From NCBI GenBank assembly GCA_963593685.1, contig CAVBBP010000001.1, positions 31,783 to 95,782 on the forward strand: a stretch of DNA of 64,000 nt. Direction: 5' to 3'. Position 1 is the stretch's first letter, and each line of letters begins with the position of its first letter. Both the position numbers and the translations under genes were made by a program. The DNA is from W0P28-013 sp963593685 (GTDB lineage Bacteria; Bacteroidota; Bacteroidia; Bacteroidales; Paludibacteraceae). Below are positions 52,601 through 60,524 of this stretch, in pieces. The notes under the pieces are model-generated. The model did no database searches. It was not told the DNA's origin and was given only the letters and a program-made list of their open reading frames with translations.

Positions 52601-54578
52601 CCTGTCGGGCTATTTCGAGTGCCGAGCAACTGACATCTGGACGCTGCCGAGTAAGGTATTTTACTGCTTTCCACACTTGTTGAATCTCGCTAATGCTCAA
52701 CTTTGTCTGGTTAAGTAGCGTAAAGTGCCTGTCCAAGTCGTTATCGCTATAGAGTACAAAGCATTTGGCGTTGAGATGAGGGTCGCGTCCTGCACGCCCA
52801 GCCTCTTGTATGTAGTTTTCTAGTGAGTCGGAAATGTCGTAATGCACCACAAGCCCAACATCGCTCTTGTCCACACCCATTCCAAATGCAGAGGTCGCTA
52901 CAATAATTCTCACTTTGTCCAACATGAAAGCATCTTGATTTTGTTTTTTTTCGTCAGACTCCATTTTGCCATTATAAGGCACTGCTTTCAAATTATCGCT
53001 CGTCAGTTTTTCGGCCAGTTCTCGTGTTCGTTTGGTGCGAGCTACATAAACAATGGTTGAACAATCGGCCGCCTCTATAATTGCACGCAATCTTGAATAC
53101 TTTTCATCGTCAGACTCTACATGAATAACTGAATAACGCAAATTGGTGCGCGATGCAGAAGAGGCAAATATCTGCAAATCAGCTCCGAGCCACTGCTTAA
53201 AATAGTCGCAGATGTCTTGGATCACCTTTGGTTTGGCGGTAGCGGTAAAGCACGATACAGGTATTTCGCTTTTTTCTTTTCTAAATTTTTGGTCTTGATA
53301 CTCCTTGATAAATTTTCCGATGTAGAGATAATCCACTCTAAAATCTTGCCCCCAAGCCGAAAAACAATGGGCTTCGTCGATGACAAATCTCACTATGTGA
53401 CGATTCGACAAGATGTGTGAAATAGTTTTTGAGCGCAGCATCTCTGGCGAAATGTATAATATAGAAGCCGCACCATTCTGCACTCGTTCGATGGCATTCG
53501 CTCGCTCAATTGGATTGAGCGAACCATTGATTGTTACTGCGTCAGTTATGCCGCGGTTGGTAAGGTTATCCACCTGATCTTTCATGAGCGATTGCAGTGG
53601 AGAGATGACCACAGTAAGTCCGTGCATTGTTCTACCCGCCATAAGAGCGGGCAATTGGAATGTGAGCGACTTGCCACCGCCTGTAGGAAATATAGCCAAC
53701 AACGAACGACCATCTACAGCCGCTTGCGCCGCTCGTTCTTGCAATGGTTCGCCATCGTAAGTGCGAAAATTGTCGAAGTCAAAAAAATGTTTAAGGTTGT
53801 AGTGAATGTCGAGTTTCAAATTACAATAGTCGCAACCGCTTTCACAGCGAGTATGGCAAAGCAATTTGATGATGTACTCTGTTTGAGGATAGTTGTGCAA
53901 CACCCAACCTGGCGTTACCGATTGTCCATCGCCCGTCCCGATAAGCGCCAAGGCGTACGCCAAAGCACACGGTGACCGTTCGATGATGGAAACAATATCG
54001 GCATGAGCGCATATTGTGCCTTTATACTCGGCATAAATCCAGTGGGCAAGTTCGTCAGTACGCGCAGAAATGTGCGCATTCGCCATTTTCAGGAATCCCT
54101 CAAATTCTCGCTCACGACAAAGCAGTGCCGCAAAAATATCGCGTTTTCTCGCGAGCAACTGATTCCAATGGGCAATTTCGTCCGCCAATAGTTCTTTGGC
54201 TTTCTCGCAATCATTTACGGGATTGTTTATCTGATCGCTCAAGAGTTTGTCGTCTTTCACCAAGTGGTGATAAGGGCGTTTCGGGAAAAGCAGTGGCGAA
54301 AGGTAAAGCGTATCGACCAAAAGCCATTTTGTCTGGCAAACATCGCTTTGGAATAGATATTTTGCATCATGGTGTACAACATTATGCCCACAAAGAAAAT
54401 CAACATTACCTTTATCGAGAAATTCTTCCAGTGCTTTTCTGTCGTTTTTGTGAAAAATTGCCCCATCATAGCGCAACGCCCCGATGTCGTGAATCTTATT
54501 GTCCGAAATGCCGACCTCGGTGTCCACGAATGCCAATCGTATTTTTTCAAAGCCACTATTGAGCGTATTTTCTTCCAT
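49620..54578 (-). CDS. Exonuclease-RecQ-UvrD triple-domain helicase
   Basis: A 1652-aa protein. The start is the ATG at 54578; a TTG upstream is less likely. Residues 10-135 form a DEDD-type 3'-5' exonuclease domain: LAFVDTEVG (Asp19, Glu21), CGHNVVHHDAKYL (Asp71) and NNPVNDCEKAKEL (Asp123). A four-Cys cluster (Cys241, 245, 249, 252) follows. A complete RecQ SF2 helicase spans about 265-640, with FPTGGGKS (297-304), DEAHCFSAWG (401-410), TATAKP and QEAGRAGRDP. After a winged-helix region comes an SF1 UvrD-like helicase from about 1065, with AAGPGSGKT (1092-1100), VIDEAQDM, GDDDQNIFAF, TIHKAKGREYDNVY and YVAMTRAKRT. All helicase motifs look intact. It is a solitary gene with its own promoter, beside tRNA-Gln. 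A role in DNA repair or defence is inferred. Confidence 0.9.
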   Translation of the reverse strand: MEENTLNSGFEKIRLAFVDTEVGISDNKIHDIGALRYDGAIFHKNDRKALEEFLDKGNVDFLCGHNVVHHDAKYLFQSDVCQTKWLLVDTLYLSPLLFPKRPYHHLVKDDKLLSDQINNPVNDCEKAKELLADEIAHWNQLLARKRDIFAALLCREREFEGFLKMANAHISARTDELAHWIYAEYKGTICAHADIVSIIERSPCALAYALALIGTGDGQSVTPGWVLHNYPQTEYIIKLLCHTRCESGCDYCNLKLDIHYNLKHFFDFDNFRTYDGEPLQERAAQAAVDGRSLLAIFPTGGGKSLTFQLPALMAGRTMHGLTVVISPLQSLMKDQVDNLTNRGITDAVTINGSLNPIERANAIERVQNGAASILYISPEMLRSKTISHILSNRHIVRFVIDEAHCFSAWGQDFRVDYLYIGKFIKEYQDQKFRKEKSEIPVSCFTATAKPKVIQDICDYFKQWLGADLQIFASSASRTNLRYSVIHVESDDEKYSRLRAIIEAADCSTIVYVARTKRTRELAEKLTSDNLKAVPYNGKMESDEKKQNQDAFMLDKVRIIVATSAFGMGVDKSDVGLVVHYDISDSLENYIQEAGRAGRDPHLNAKCFVLYSDNDLDRHFTLLNQTKLSISEIQQVWKAVKYLTRQRPDVSCSALEIARQAGWKDSTDIESRVRTALATLEQSGYIERGNNMPTVFASGITVNSVDEARRRITESTLFSEDEREKAVRIIKSLISQKHIAKAQDSEAESRIDYLADMLGLHKSEVVSAVKRMRKERILADTKDMTAYLYDIGSTQRKSQQILENYVTLERYIIEQLSDEESLNVSYKQLNDNAVRNGIETSTEKSIRTLLNFLKIRDYIEKKEDGARNIVIAPKSDAKSISDRFEKRVEACRFIFQWLYRIAEKEKGSKNSQPETPTENNHGFVQFSTVKLCDEMKADNQLLFHGFDNLQLQDVEEFLHYLSYIGALKLEGGFLVLYNAMSIHRVKDIKESSRYKKDDYRMLNEFYKQKIQQIHIVGEFANLMVKNYDAALQYVYDYFHMDYHAFINKYFKGERKMEIERTITSAKYKKLFGELSARQKEIIEDKESRCIVVAAGPGSGKTRVLVHKLASLLLLEDVKHEQLLMLTFSRASATEFKQRLIDLIGNAAYYVEIKTFHSYCFDLLGRIGNLEEVGDVERKAAEMIRAGKVESNRISKTVLVIDEAQDMSEAEFALVTALMEANEEMRVIAVGDDDQNIFAFRGSNSKYMYRLSQVEGGRLIEMTENFRSARHIVDAANAFAKGIRRRIKKNQIVSMSKEDGFVKITQHPTSYMYEPMVTDVVQHSVGTTCILTQTNEEAAIILALLCKHGVRGKLVQSMKGIRFGNLAECKDFLKCIKSGICELKSPTITDELWNKAKQKTFAKYATSKALPYLKQCIRIFEQTNRIKYNSDLCEFILESSVEDFCDVSKAEVVVSTIHKAKGREYDNVYMLIATPEYVSDEVLRHYYVAMTRAKRTLSIHTTCRVGENICFGGNVFAKLISSCRSIDEFVADKQVYEMPDEIVLQLSHEDIWLDFSKPYKREILSLRSGDLLNYCNYNLIVPTTGKEIVKLSRGMQQQLAEWEKKGYHVISASIRFIVAWKPKGASESEEESAVVLADLVMKKTNVEITQNATV

Positions 54579-54646
54579 TGCTACCGTACTCTCGCTGATA
54601 TTTGCTGCTCTCAAAAGTTACAACTATGACGCAACTAATCAAAGAA

Positions 54647-54676
54647 CAAAGGTACGCAATTTTTGTGATGTACAAA
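54647..54676 (-). promoter_or_regulatory. Promoter of the triple helicase gene
   Basis: On the minus strand, TTTG (54676-54673), 18-bp spacer, TACCTTTG (54654-54647); about 69 bp before the ATG. Confidence 0.65.
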
Positions 54677-54750
54677 CCAGATTTTTCGCACAAATTAATT
54701 CAGGCAGATGCAACTTCTAAATGCAACGGATTTTTTGCAAAGTTCGGAAA

Positions 54751-54774
54751 AAAATTGACCTATAGGTCAATTTT
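54751..54774. other. Perfect 24-bp palindrome with core TTGACCTATAGGTCAA
   Basis: The palindrome is perfect over 24 bp, with an AAAA start and TTTT end outside the 16-bp core. It lies between the helicase promoter and the convergent-free 3' end of the DUF4353 gene. The 12-bp centre recurs at 44600-44611. It could be an operator or a short terminator-like hairpin. Confidence 0.7.
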
Positions 54775-54826
54775 CCTCCACAAACACCAACAAAAAAACG
54801 ACACCGCAGTGCCGTTTTTGTTCTTT

Positions 54827-56380
54827 TTAATGTCCGCCCGGACCGCCACCGCCATGGTTGCCGCCACCGCCACCACCGCCGGGATTGCCACCGCCGCCAC
54901 CCGACGAACTATTGCCAGCCGTGGTTACAATCGACGAGAGCGTGGTCGAAGCGAGCGTTGTGGCCGATGTGAGTGTGCCGCCGTTGGTCAGATTGTGGAA
55001 ATTGAGCGCATCTGATTCTGTGCTTGCGGTGTAGGTGCCGCCCGAAACGAGCGTATAAGACGAACCCTGCGCCATATCGGGCGACGAGAGCAAGAGCGTC
55101 ATTTGGTTGAGTGCTGATTCGGGAACATACGAGAGCACGACATTGCCATCGCTATCCACGAGCGAAATGCGTGTGTTGGCGCTGCACGAGCCGCCATAGA
55201 GAAGCGATGGTTGCGTGCAAACACTGCTTGTGGGCGTGCTGCTGGCACCGCCGATGCCAAAAATAACACCGCCCGTAATGGTAAATGTGTTTTGGTCGCA
55301 GTCGATGCCCTCTTCTGGCACCTGTGTGCCAACCGCCACAACAACGCCACCGTTGATGGTGAGCGTGCCGTTCGAATCGAGGCCGTCGTTGCTGGTGCCG
55401 CGCGTGTAGATGTAGCCACCATTGATAACGATGCTGTACGCCGCATTGATGCCGTCGTCTTTGGCGAGGCACTCTATCAAACCATCGTTGATGATGAGGT
55501 AATCGGCTTCGATGCCCTCGGCACTACTGCCTGTGCAGGTGATTTTTGTTGTGCCGCCAGCAATAAGAATGGTGTCGGATTTGAGGCCTTTACCTTTGGC
55601 AGCAGACACCGACAGATTGTAAGTGCCGCCATCGACAATGAGATAATCTTTGCCATTGATAGCATCTTCGCCGTTGGCCGTGATGTTCATCACCACCGAA
55701 TTGCGCAGCCGCACATAGTCATCGCTGCGAATGGCGTGGCGGTTGTTGCCCGTTACATTGAGCGTGCCAGCACCCGAAAACAGGAGTTGTCCCTCGCTGA
55801 AAAAGCAGGCTTTTTGGTCTTCGTCCACGCCATCGATAGTAACCGACTGTTCGTAGCCGCTGCCGTCGGTGAGCGTGTTGGTAGTGCCGTCGGTTACAAG
55901 CACATAGACCGATTTGTGCGGATAACCGCCGTCGTCTTCTACGGTTTTGCCTTTCTGAATGTTGATAGCAGGTCCTGTGGGGTTGTTGAGCGTGAGACCG
56001 TTGAGTTGAAGCACAAATTTGTTGTCGCTATACACTTTGAAACTGCCGTCGTCGCACGCGCCCGAGAGGACATACTGCACTTTTTTCACTGTGCTGACCA
56101 CGGTTACATCGGTGCCGTCGGTGGTGATGGTAACGCCGTCGTACGAGCCGTCGATGCTGACCGCTGCCGCCGACCACACAATGTTGATTACTTTCATTTC
56201 GCCGTTGGTGTAGGCGTCCCAATTTTCGAGAAAATCGCCCGAATTGGAAACTGTTTCGTCCGAAATTTCGGTAGAACCGCTGTTGGTAGTCGAATTGTTG
56301 TTGGTTACATCGTTTGAATCTTTGCAACCGCTGAACAACAATGACAGCGCAAGTGCCAGAAAAATGTTTGTTCGTTTCAT
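54827..56380 (-). CDS. DUF4353 carbohydrate-binding-domain lipoprotein
   Basis: The start is set at the ATG at 56380; the lipoprotein signal ends in FSGC (Cys19). The body is a repetitive beta-helix of the Cthe_2159/DUF4353 type (GKTVEDDGGYPHKSVYVL, FFSEGQLLFSGAGTLNVTGN, HAIRSDDYVRL, GEDAINGKDYLIVDGG, AEGIEADYLIINDG, DDGINAAYSIVINGG, EEGIDCDQNTFTITGG). The family binds acidic sugars and calcium in the one case known to me. The C-terminus is a long glycine-rich tail with Pro and His. 517 aa. It is the last gene of the VTC/DUF4956 cluster, 4 bp after the DUF2490 gene. Confidence 0.85.
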   Translation of the reverse strand: MKRTNIFLALALSLLFSGCKDSNDVTNNNSTTNSGSTEISDETVSNSGDFLENWDAYTNGEMKVINIVWSAAAVSIDGSYDGVTITTDGTDVTVVSTVKKVQYVLSGACDDGSFKVYSDNKFVLQLNGLTLNNPTGPAINIQKGKTVEDDGGYPHKSVYVLVTDGTTNTLTDGSGYEQSVTIDGVDEDQKACFFSEGQLLFSGAGTLNVTGNNRHAIRSDDYVRLRNSVVMNITANGEDAINGKDYLIVDGGTYNLSVSAAKGKGLKSDTILIAGGTTKITCTGSSAEGIEADYLIINDGLIECLAKDDGINAAYSIVINGGYIYTRGTSNDGLDSNGTLTINGGVVVAVGTQVPEEGIDCDQNTFTITGGVIFGIGGASSTPTSSVCTQPSLLYGGSCSANTRISLVDSDGNVVLSYVPESALNQMTLLLSSPDMAQGSSYTLVSGGTYTASTESDALNFHNLTNGGTLTSATTLASTTLSSIVTTAGNSSSGGGGGNPGGGGGGGNHGGGGPGGH

Positions 56381-56384
56381 AACT

Positions 56385-57182
56385 CTAATTGTTAAAATCG
56401 TACGATAGTGTGATAATGTGATTGTATTTGTAGGCATTGGTTATCTCGATATTGCCCTTACTTTTCGTAATGTTGATGTCGCGTTTGTAGCCGTAGTCGA
56501 AACGGTAGGTCAGCGAGAGATTGTTGCATTTGTCGATGCGCCAACGCACGCCTATTTCGGGACGAATATGCGAAAGATACTGCTTATAATCCGTTGTGCC
56601 ATAAGCGTTTAGATAGTCGGTTGGAACATTGAGCGTGTTTGCAAATTCGATGCCGACATGAAATTTCAGCGGTTTCGAAAACATGGAATAGGTGGCTTGC
56701 AGACGGTGGCGCATCGTAAGGTCGATGTCGTTTTTTTCGTTGTGATTCACCGAATCGGTACGGCAATCCATCAGCAGACGCTCGCGCAGCGACAGTTTCC
56801 AACGGTCGATTTTCACCTGCCCCGTGAGGTTGAGAAACGCGCGGTGGCGAATATACTCGTTGGGGTCGCTCCAACCCTTGTCGCCATAGATTTTGAGCGT
56901 ATAGCCAAGTCCAAGCACAAAATAGGGAATCGGCTCGTATTCGAACGCCAGCGTGGTGTAGGCGCGTCGGAACGAAGCCGCCTCGGTGCCGCCAAGGCAC
57001 GAGCGAATTTCCTCCTCCAGCGAAAGCCCCAAACCGTGCCGAAACGACTGATTGTAGGCCGCCGACAAGCGCAATTCAGCCACCTTCTCGGTCGTTGTTT
57101 CTTCGCTTTTTACCGACTGTGCAAAGAGCGTTGCTGGCAGCAGCAAAAAGCCGCCTAACAGTATGAAAATCAAGCGTTTCAT
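56385..57182 (-). CDS. DUF2490-type outer-membrane beta-barrel protein
   Basis: A signal peptide (1-21, LFAQ) is followed by about 245 residues of amphipathic strands (AELRLSAAYNQSFRHGLGL, YTTLAFEYEPIPYFVLGLGY, LSYDFNN at the very end). This is the pattern of DUF2490 barrels. Its start overlaps the DUF4956 stop by 4 bp. The function is unknown; a role in surface export or anchoring of the cluster's product is conceivable. Confidence 0.75.
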   Translation of the reverse strand: MKRLIFILLGGFLLLPATLFAQSVKSEETTTEKVAELRLSAAYNQSFRHGLGLSLEEEIRSCLGGTEAASFRRAYTTLAFEYEPIPYFVLGLGYTLKIYGDKGWSDPNEYIRHRAFLNLTGQVKIDRWKLSLRERLLMDCRTDSVNHNEKNDIDLTMRHRLQATYSMFSKPLKFHVGIEFANTLNVPTDYLNAYGTTDYKQYLSHIRPEIGVRWRIDKCNNLSLTYRFDYGYKRDINITKSKGNIEITNAYKYNHIITLSYDFNN

Positions 57183-57934
57183 CGTATTTTAACTATTGAA
57201 TCGATGGTATTTGTTTCGCCCTTTTTGAGCATATAATAAACCTTGATATAAGCCACATCGCGCAGAAAATCGACATACCCAATTTCGAGTGACTCGATGG
57301 GGCGACCGAGGCGGCTTTCGAGGTCGGCTTTCAGTTCATCGTGCCGCTCTGGGACGATATTTTCGATTTTTTCGTAAAGCACAATCTTCTGCGAACGGTG
57401 TCCCAGTCCGTGCCAATTTTCGAAAAACGCCGCCACGCCAAGCAGCAAAACATTAACCAGCAGCAGGTCGAACCAACTTACCGTCATCGCCAAACCGTTG
57501 ATTACGCTCAATCCGATGAGGACAAAAAGGTAGGTCATTTCGCGGATTGGCACAGTTTCGGTGCGGTAGCGAATCATGCCAAATATGGCAAAAAGTCCGA
57601 GTGCAAAACCGATTTGCAACTTCACATTGTCGAGCATGCAGAGCAGCAAAAACATCGTAGCCGAAAAGAGAATGAAAGTAACATAGTAGTCCATGCGCTT
57701 CGATTTTTTGTAGTAGAGGAAATGCACCAGCACCCACGCCACCACAAAATTGAGAAGAAAACGCACCAAAATGTTCACAATGTTGCTCGCATCGAAGAGC
57801 GGCACACCAAGAAAAGTCTCGATCGACTGCATGGGCGGCAAAAATTCCGCTGCAATCGAAGGGTCAAACTCGGGCGCACTCGCCACAGAATCAGCCACTT
57901 GACCCACTGTGTTCAAATCCATCAAACCTTCCAT
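57179..57934 (-). CDS. DUF4956 membrane protein
   Basis: A 251-aa protein with an N-terminal non-membrane stretch (1-50), four membrane segments (about 53-75, 82-100, 105-120 and 140-165, with FALGLFAIFGMIRYRTETVPIREMTYLFV between them) and a cytoplasmic C-terminal domain (KADLESRLGRPIESLEIGYVDFLRDVAYIKVYY). The architecture and the FGMIRYRT motif identify DUF4956. Members usually adjoin VTC-domain polyphosphate polymerases, as here; the joint function is not established. Confidence 0.88.
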   Translation of the reverse strand: MEGLMDLNTVGQVADSVASAPEFDPSIAAEFLPPMQSIETFLGVPLFDASNIVNILVRFLLNFVVAWVLVHFLYYKKSKRMDYYVTFILFSATMFLLLCMLDNVKLQIGFALGLFAIFGMIRYRTETVPIREMTYLFVLIGLSVINGLAMTVSWFDLLLVNVLLLGVAAFFENWHGLGHRSQKIVLYEKIENIVPERHDELKADLESRLGRPIESLEIGYVDFLRDVAYIKVYYMLKKGETNTIDSIVKIR

Positions 57935-58205
57935 AATTTTTCTGTTTTTTTATTGGAATTCTATAAATTTCTCACAAGTAAAATTTTCTATCTTTTTCGT
58001 TCATTTCTTTTGACTCCCCCCAAAAAAAAGCAAACCAATTTTGCGATTTTGCGAGAGCAGTGCCAATTTTCAAATCTTCAAATAATTAAATAATTGGAAA
58101 TTAGGTAATTGGATAATTAAAAAGTCTATGTTCTATATTTTCGGACGCACGCGGTGCGTCCCTACAATTTGAAATTTGAAATTCTGAAATTGCGGCATTG
58201 CCGCA
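57935..58205. repeat. Repeat-filled gap inside the VTC cluster
   Basis: Contains TTCATTTCTTTTGACTCCC (also near 43250), GCGAGAGCAGTGCCAA, TAATTGGAAATTAGG runs, the REP-like GGACGCACGCGGTGCGTCC (58143-58161), and TTGCGGCATTGCCGCA (58190-58205) abutting the stop of the next gene. Confidence 0.65.
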
Positions 58206-58970
58206 TCACTGCTCACTTCTAACTACTAACTTCTCACTTATATTAATTTTTTCCAACCGCCGCAATTTTGGGCGGAATCGGTTGTTTTTCACCGTTGGGT
58301 TTGTCAGTGCCACGCCGATGCAATACTTGCTGATTTTCATCGGGTTGATGCGCAAATCGCGGAGAATTTGCAACATCTCCGAGGGCTGGTTACCGTCGCG
58401 TTTCAGTTCGATAATCACCGCTGCGCCCAAGGCGGCAGTCTGCCCAGTCTGCGCATTCTCCCAACAGAGCGATGTGTCGATGGTGAGCCGCTCGGTTTTG
58501 GCGCGATTGACCAGCGTAATGCGCTCGAAACGGGTGCGCAACTGCGGTTGCAGGGCCGCCACATCGTACCACGATTTTTCGCCAAGCCACGCACGCTGCG
58601 TGCTGTCGATTGCATGCAAATCGTTGGTTTCCAGCGCAATACGCTTCTTTTTGGTGCGCCCTTTGTTGGTTTTGTTTTTCACTTCGAGAAATGTGAGGTG
58701 CGATTGCGTGTAGGTGCGAATGCGTATCTTTTGCCGCCGCAGTTGGCGGTTGTGGTGGCGCAGATACATCTGCATATCGGGCGTATCGTAGTAGAGCGTT
58801 TCGTATGCTGCAAGTCGCTCACCATCAATCTCTTGAATGTAATAATTCGGCTTCGCGAGGTGCAAAATTTCGGGCAACAGCGACAGCGGCGCCACAAACT
58901 TGGTGTCCACGCGGTTCATCAGTTTCACGCCCTCCATCTCGGCCAGCGAAATGGGCATCATATCAGTCAT
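58206..58970 (-). CDS. Polyphosphate polymerase (VTC) domain protein
   Basis: The start is set at the ATG at 58970, which overlaps the upstream stop by 8 bp. VTC-fold motifs are MNRVDTKFVAPL near the N-terminus, YETLYYDTPD, RRQKIRIRTYTQSHLTFLEVKNKTNKGRTKKKRI (basic, substrate-binding) and IIELKRDG toward the C-terminus. In yeast the related Vtc4 makes polyphosphate; bacterial members are assumed but not proven to do so. 254 aa. It belongs with DUF4956, although 271 bp of repeats separate them. Confidence 0.88.
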   Translation of the reverse strand: MTDMMPISLAEMEGVKLMNRVDTKFVAPLSLLPEILHLAKPNYYIQEIDGERLAAYETLYYDTPDMQMYLRHHNRQLRRQKIRIRTYTQSHLTFLEVKNKTNKGRTKKKRIALETNDLHAIDSTQRAWLGEKSWYDVAALQPQLRTRFERITLVNRAKTERLTIDTSLCWENAQTGQTAALGAAVIIELKRDGNQPSEMLQILRDLRINPMKISKYCIGVALTNPTVKNNRFRPKLRRLEKINISEKLVVRSEQ

Positions 58971-59424
58971 CGCTGAAAACATACTCGAAAACCTTTACCG
59001 AATAGAGTTTGCCGTTGGGCAGATAGTTGTACTGTTTCTTTTTTGTGCCGTTGGGATTGTAGTCGTATTTGCGAATGCGCACGGGTTTGTCCTTGCTGTT
59101 GTAAACCACCTCGCGCGACACAAATCCCTCGGCGTTATACTCGATGGTTACGCGCTGCACCTGCCCGTAGGTGGCATATTCGGTCTCCTCCACCTTGCGC
59201 CCGAGCGAATCGTAAACCGTAACATGGTCGAGCCAGCGAGTTTTGGCACTGGCATCGGTGTTCCACTCGCGAATGGTCAAATTTTTGCGTTTGGCGCGTT
59301 TGGCCAGCGTTTCGGGTGCCAAATCGGCCCACGCCATCAGAGGCAGCAAAAGCGCAACCAGCAGCGCAACACCATATTTTATCTGTCTGTCCATCTCTTT
59401 TTTACTTTTTATCCGTCTGCTCAT
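58963..59424 (-). CDS. Secreted hypothetical protein with repeat-like beta strands
   Basis: The start is uncertain: ATG at 59424 (MSRRIKSKKEMDRQIKY) or 59394 (MDRQIKYGVALLVALLLPLMAWA); the second gives a cleaner signal peptide. The mature part has short similar strands, DSLGRKVEETEYATYGQV, YNAEGFVSREVVYNSKDKPVRIRKYDYNPNGTKKKQYNYLPNGKLY, reminiscent of YD or MORN-like repeat proteins. Family unknown to me. It overlaps the VTC-domain gene by 8 bp, which ties it to the cluster. Confidence 0.6.
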   Translation of the reverse strand: MSRRIKSKKEMDRQIKYGVALLVALLLPLMAWADLAPETLAKRAKRKNLTIREWNTDASAKTRWLDHVTVYDSLGRKVEETEYATYGQVQRVTIEYNAEGFVSREVVYNSKDKPVRIRKYDYNPNGTKKKQYNYLPNGKLYSVKVFEYVFSDD

Positions 59425-59893
59425 CTTTTTCACTTTTTTTTGCAAAGAAAATACATTTTCTGCAAAGGAAATGCATTTTTCGCACAAATCCAACCATTTT
59501 TTCGACAAACTGCAAATTTTCGTGGACGAAATGCAGATTAGTCGCAAGATGTGAGTAGCAAGTAGCAAGACAATTGATAATTGATAATTGATAATGAGAG
59601 GTTATAGGTTATAGGTTATAGGCATTGTTGAATGCGCTTAATTCATAATTCTTAATTAAAAATTCTTAATTAAACGCGTGGCCTTTCCCCCTCTCGGGGG
59701 AAATGGGAAAGGGGGCTACGAGAAAAAATTAACAATAAATAATGAACAATGAATAATAATTGCGGCTTTTCGGCTACCAACAACCAGAAACCAGAAACTA
59801 GAAATTAAAAATAAACCTCGCTGACCATCTGTCGTGCGTTAAACTTATCAACTCATCAACTCATCAACTTTTCAACCAAATTTGAAATCCCCT
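59425..59893. repeat. Intergenic repeat mosaic
   Basis: Contains TAGTCGCAAGATGTGAGT (59538-59555), tandem AATTGATA (three times) and GGTTATA (three times) near 59572-59620, AATTCTTAATTAAAAATTC, an inverted CCCTTTC-type module (59685-59715), a GCGGCTTTTCGGCTACC module (59763-59779) and GCGTTAAACTTATCAACTC (59833-59851). No gene is seen. Confidence 0.7.
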
Positions 59894-59925
59894 ATTGTTT
59901 GTTTCAAAATAAAGTTGTATCTTTG
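59894..59925 (+). promoter_or_regulatory. rplS promoter
   Basis: ATTG (59894-59897), 20-bp spacer, TATCTTTG (59918-59925). The leader before rplS is about 77 nt. Confidence 0.7.
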
Positions 59926-59936
59926 CAGTCCGTTTC

Positions 59937-59980
59937 GTGTAGCCGCTGATGTGGAGTGGAGAAGCCCGTGAATGCTGCAC
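59937..59980 (+). promoter_or_regulatory. Structured leader of rplS
   Basis: GTGTAGC (59937-59943) can pair with GCTGCAC (59974-59980), enclosing a purine-rich loop (GTGGAGTGGAGAAG). Ribosomal-protein leaders of this size often mediate feedback by the protein; here that is only a possibility. Confidence 0.35.
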
Positions 59981-60008
59981 AAGTTTTTAATTAAAATGTT
60001 GTAAATCA

Positions 60009-60356
60009 ATGGATTTGATTAAAGTTGTAGAAGAGTCCTTTGCGCAAGGCAAGGAACTGCCCGCTTTCAAAAGTGGCGACACTATTACGGTGGCTTACCG
60101 TATCAAAGAGGGCAACAAGGAGCGTATTCAGCAGTATCGTGGCATTGTGATTAAAATCGCTGGTCACGGTGCAAAACGCCGTTTCACCGTTCGCAAAATT
60201 TCGGACAATGTAGGCGTAGAGCGTATATTCCCGATGGATTCGCCCTTTATCGAGAGTGTAGAAGTGAACAAAGTGGGCAAAGTACGCCGTGCGAAACTTT
60301 ACTACCTGCGCCAACTCAAAGGCAAGGCAGCACGCATTCGCGAAAAACGCATCTAA
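60009..60356 (+). CDS. rplS: 50S ribosomal protein L19
   Basis: L19 sits at the interface of the ribosomal subunits. The typical features are SGDTITVAYRIKEGNKERIQQYRGIVI, GAKRRFTVRKISDNVGVERIFPMDSPFI and KVGKVRRAKLYYLRQLKGKAARIREKR. The length of 115 aa is normal. It has its own promoter, leader and terminator; rimM and trmD, common neighbours in other phyla, are absent. Confidence 0.97.
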   Translation: MDLIKVVEESFAQGKELPAFKSGDTITVAYRIKEGNKERIQQYRGIVIKIAGHGAKRRFTVRKISDNVGVERIFPMDSPFIESVEVNKVGKVRRAKLYYLRQLKGKAARIREKRI

Positions 60357-60380
60357 ACACGGCGTTACAGCGCAATTTAG

Positions 60381-60412
60381 AGTCCCGTCCTGTCGAAGGC
60401 GGGACTTTTTTT
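60381..60412 (+). terminator. rplS terminator
   Basis: AGTCCCG / CGGGACT stem (60381-60406) followed by seven T. Confidence 0.88.
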
Positions 60413-60421
60413 GCCTCAACT

Positions 60422-60453
60422 CTTGACAAAGGCTCTGAAATGTATTATATTTG
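60422..60453 (+). promoter_or_regulatory. ftsX promoter
   Basis: CTTG (60422-60425), 20-bp spacer, TATATTTG (60446-60453), 72 bp before the ATG. Confidence 0.75.
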
Positions 60454-60524
60454 CAAGTTACATTGCAAGAGGTCTGCACCGACGCTAACTGCCTGTCGGT
60501 CAGCACAATAAAAAAGATTTGACT

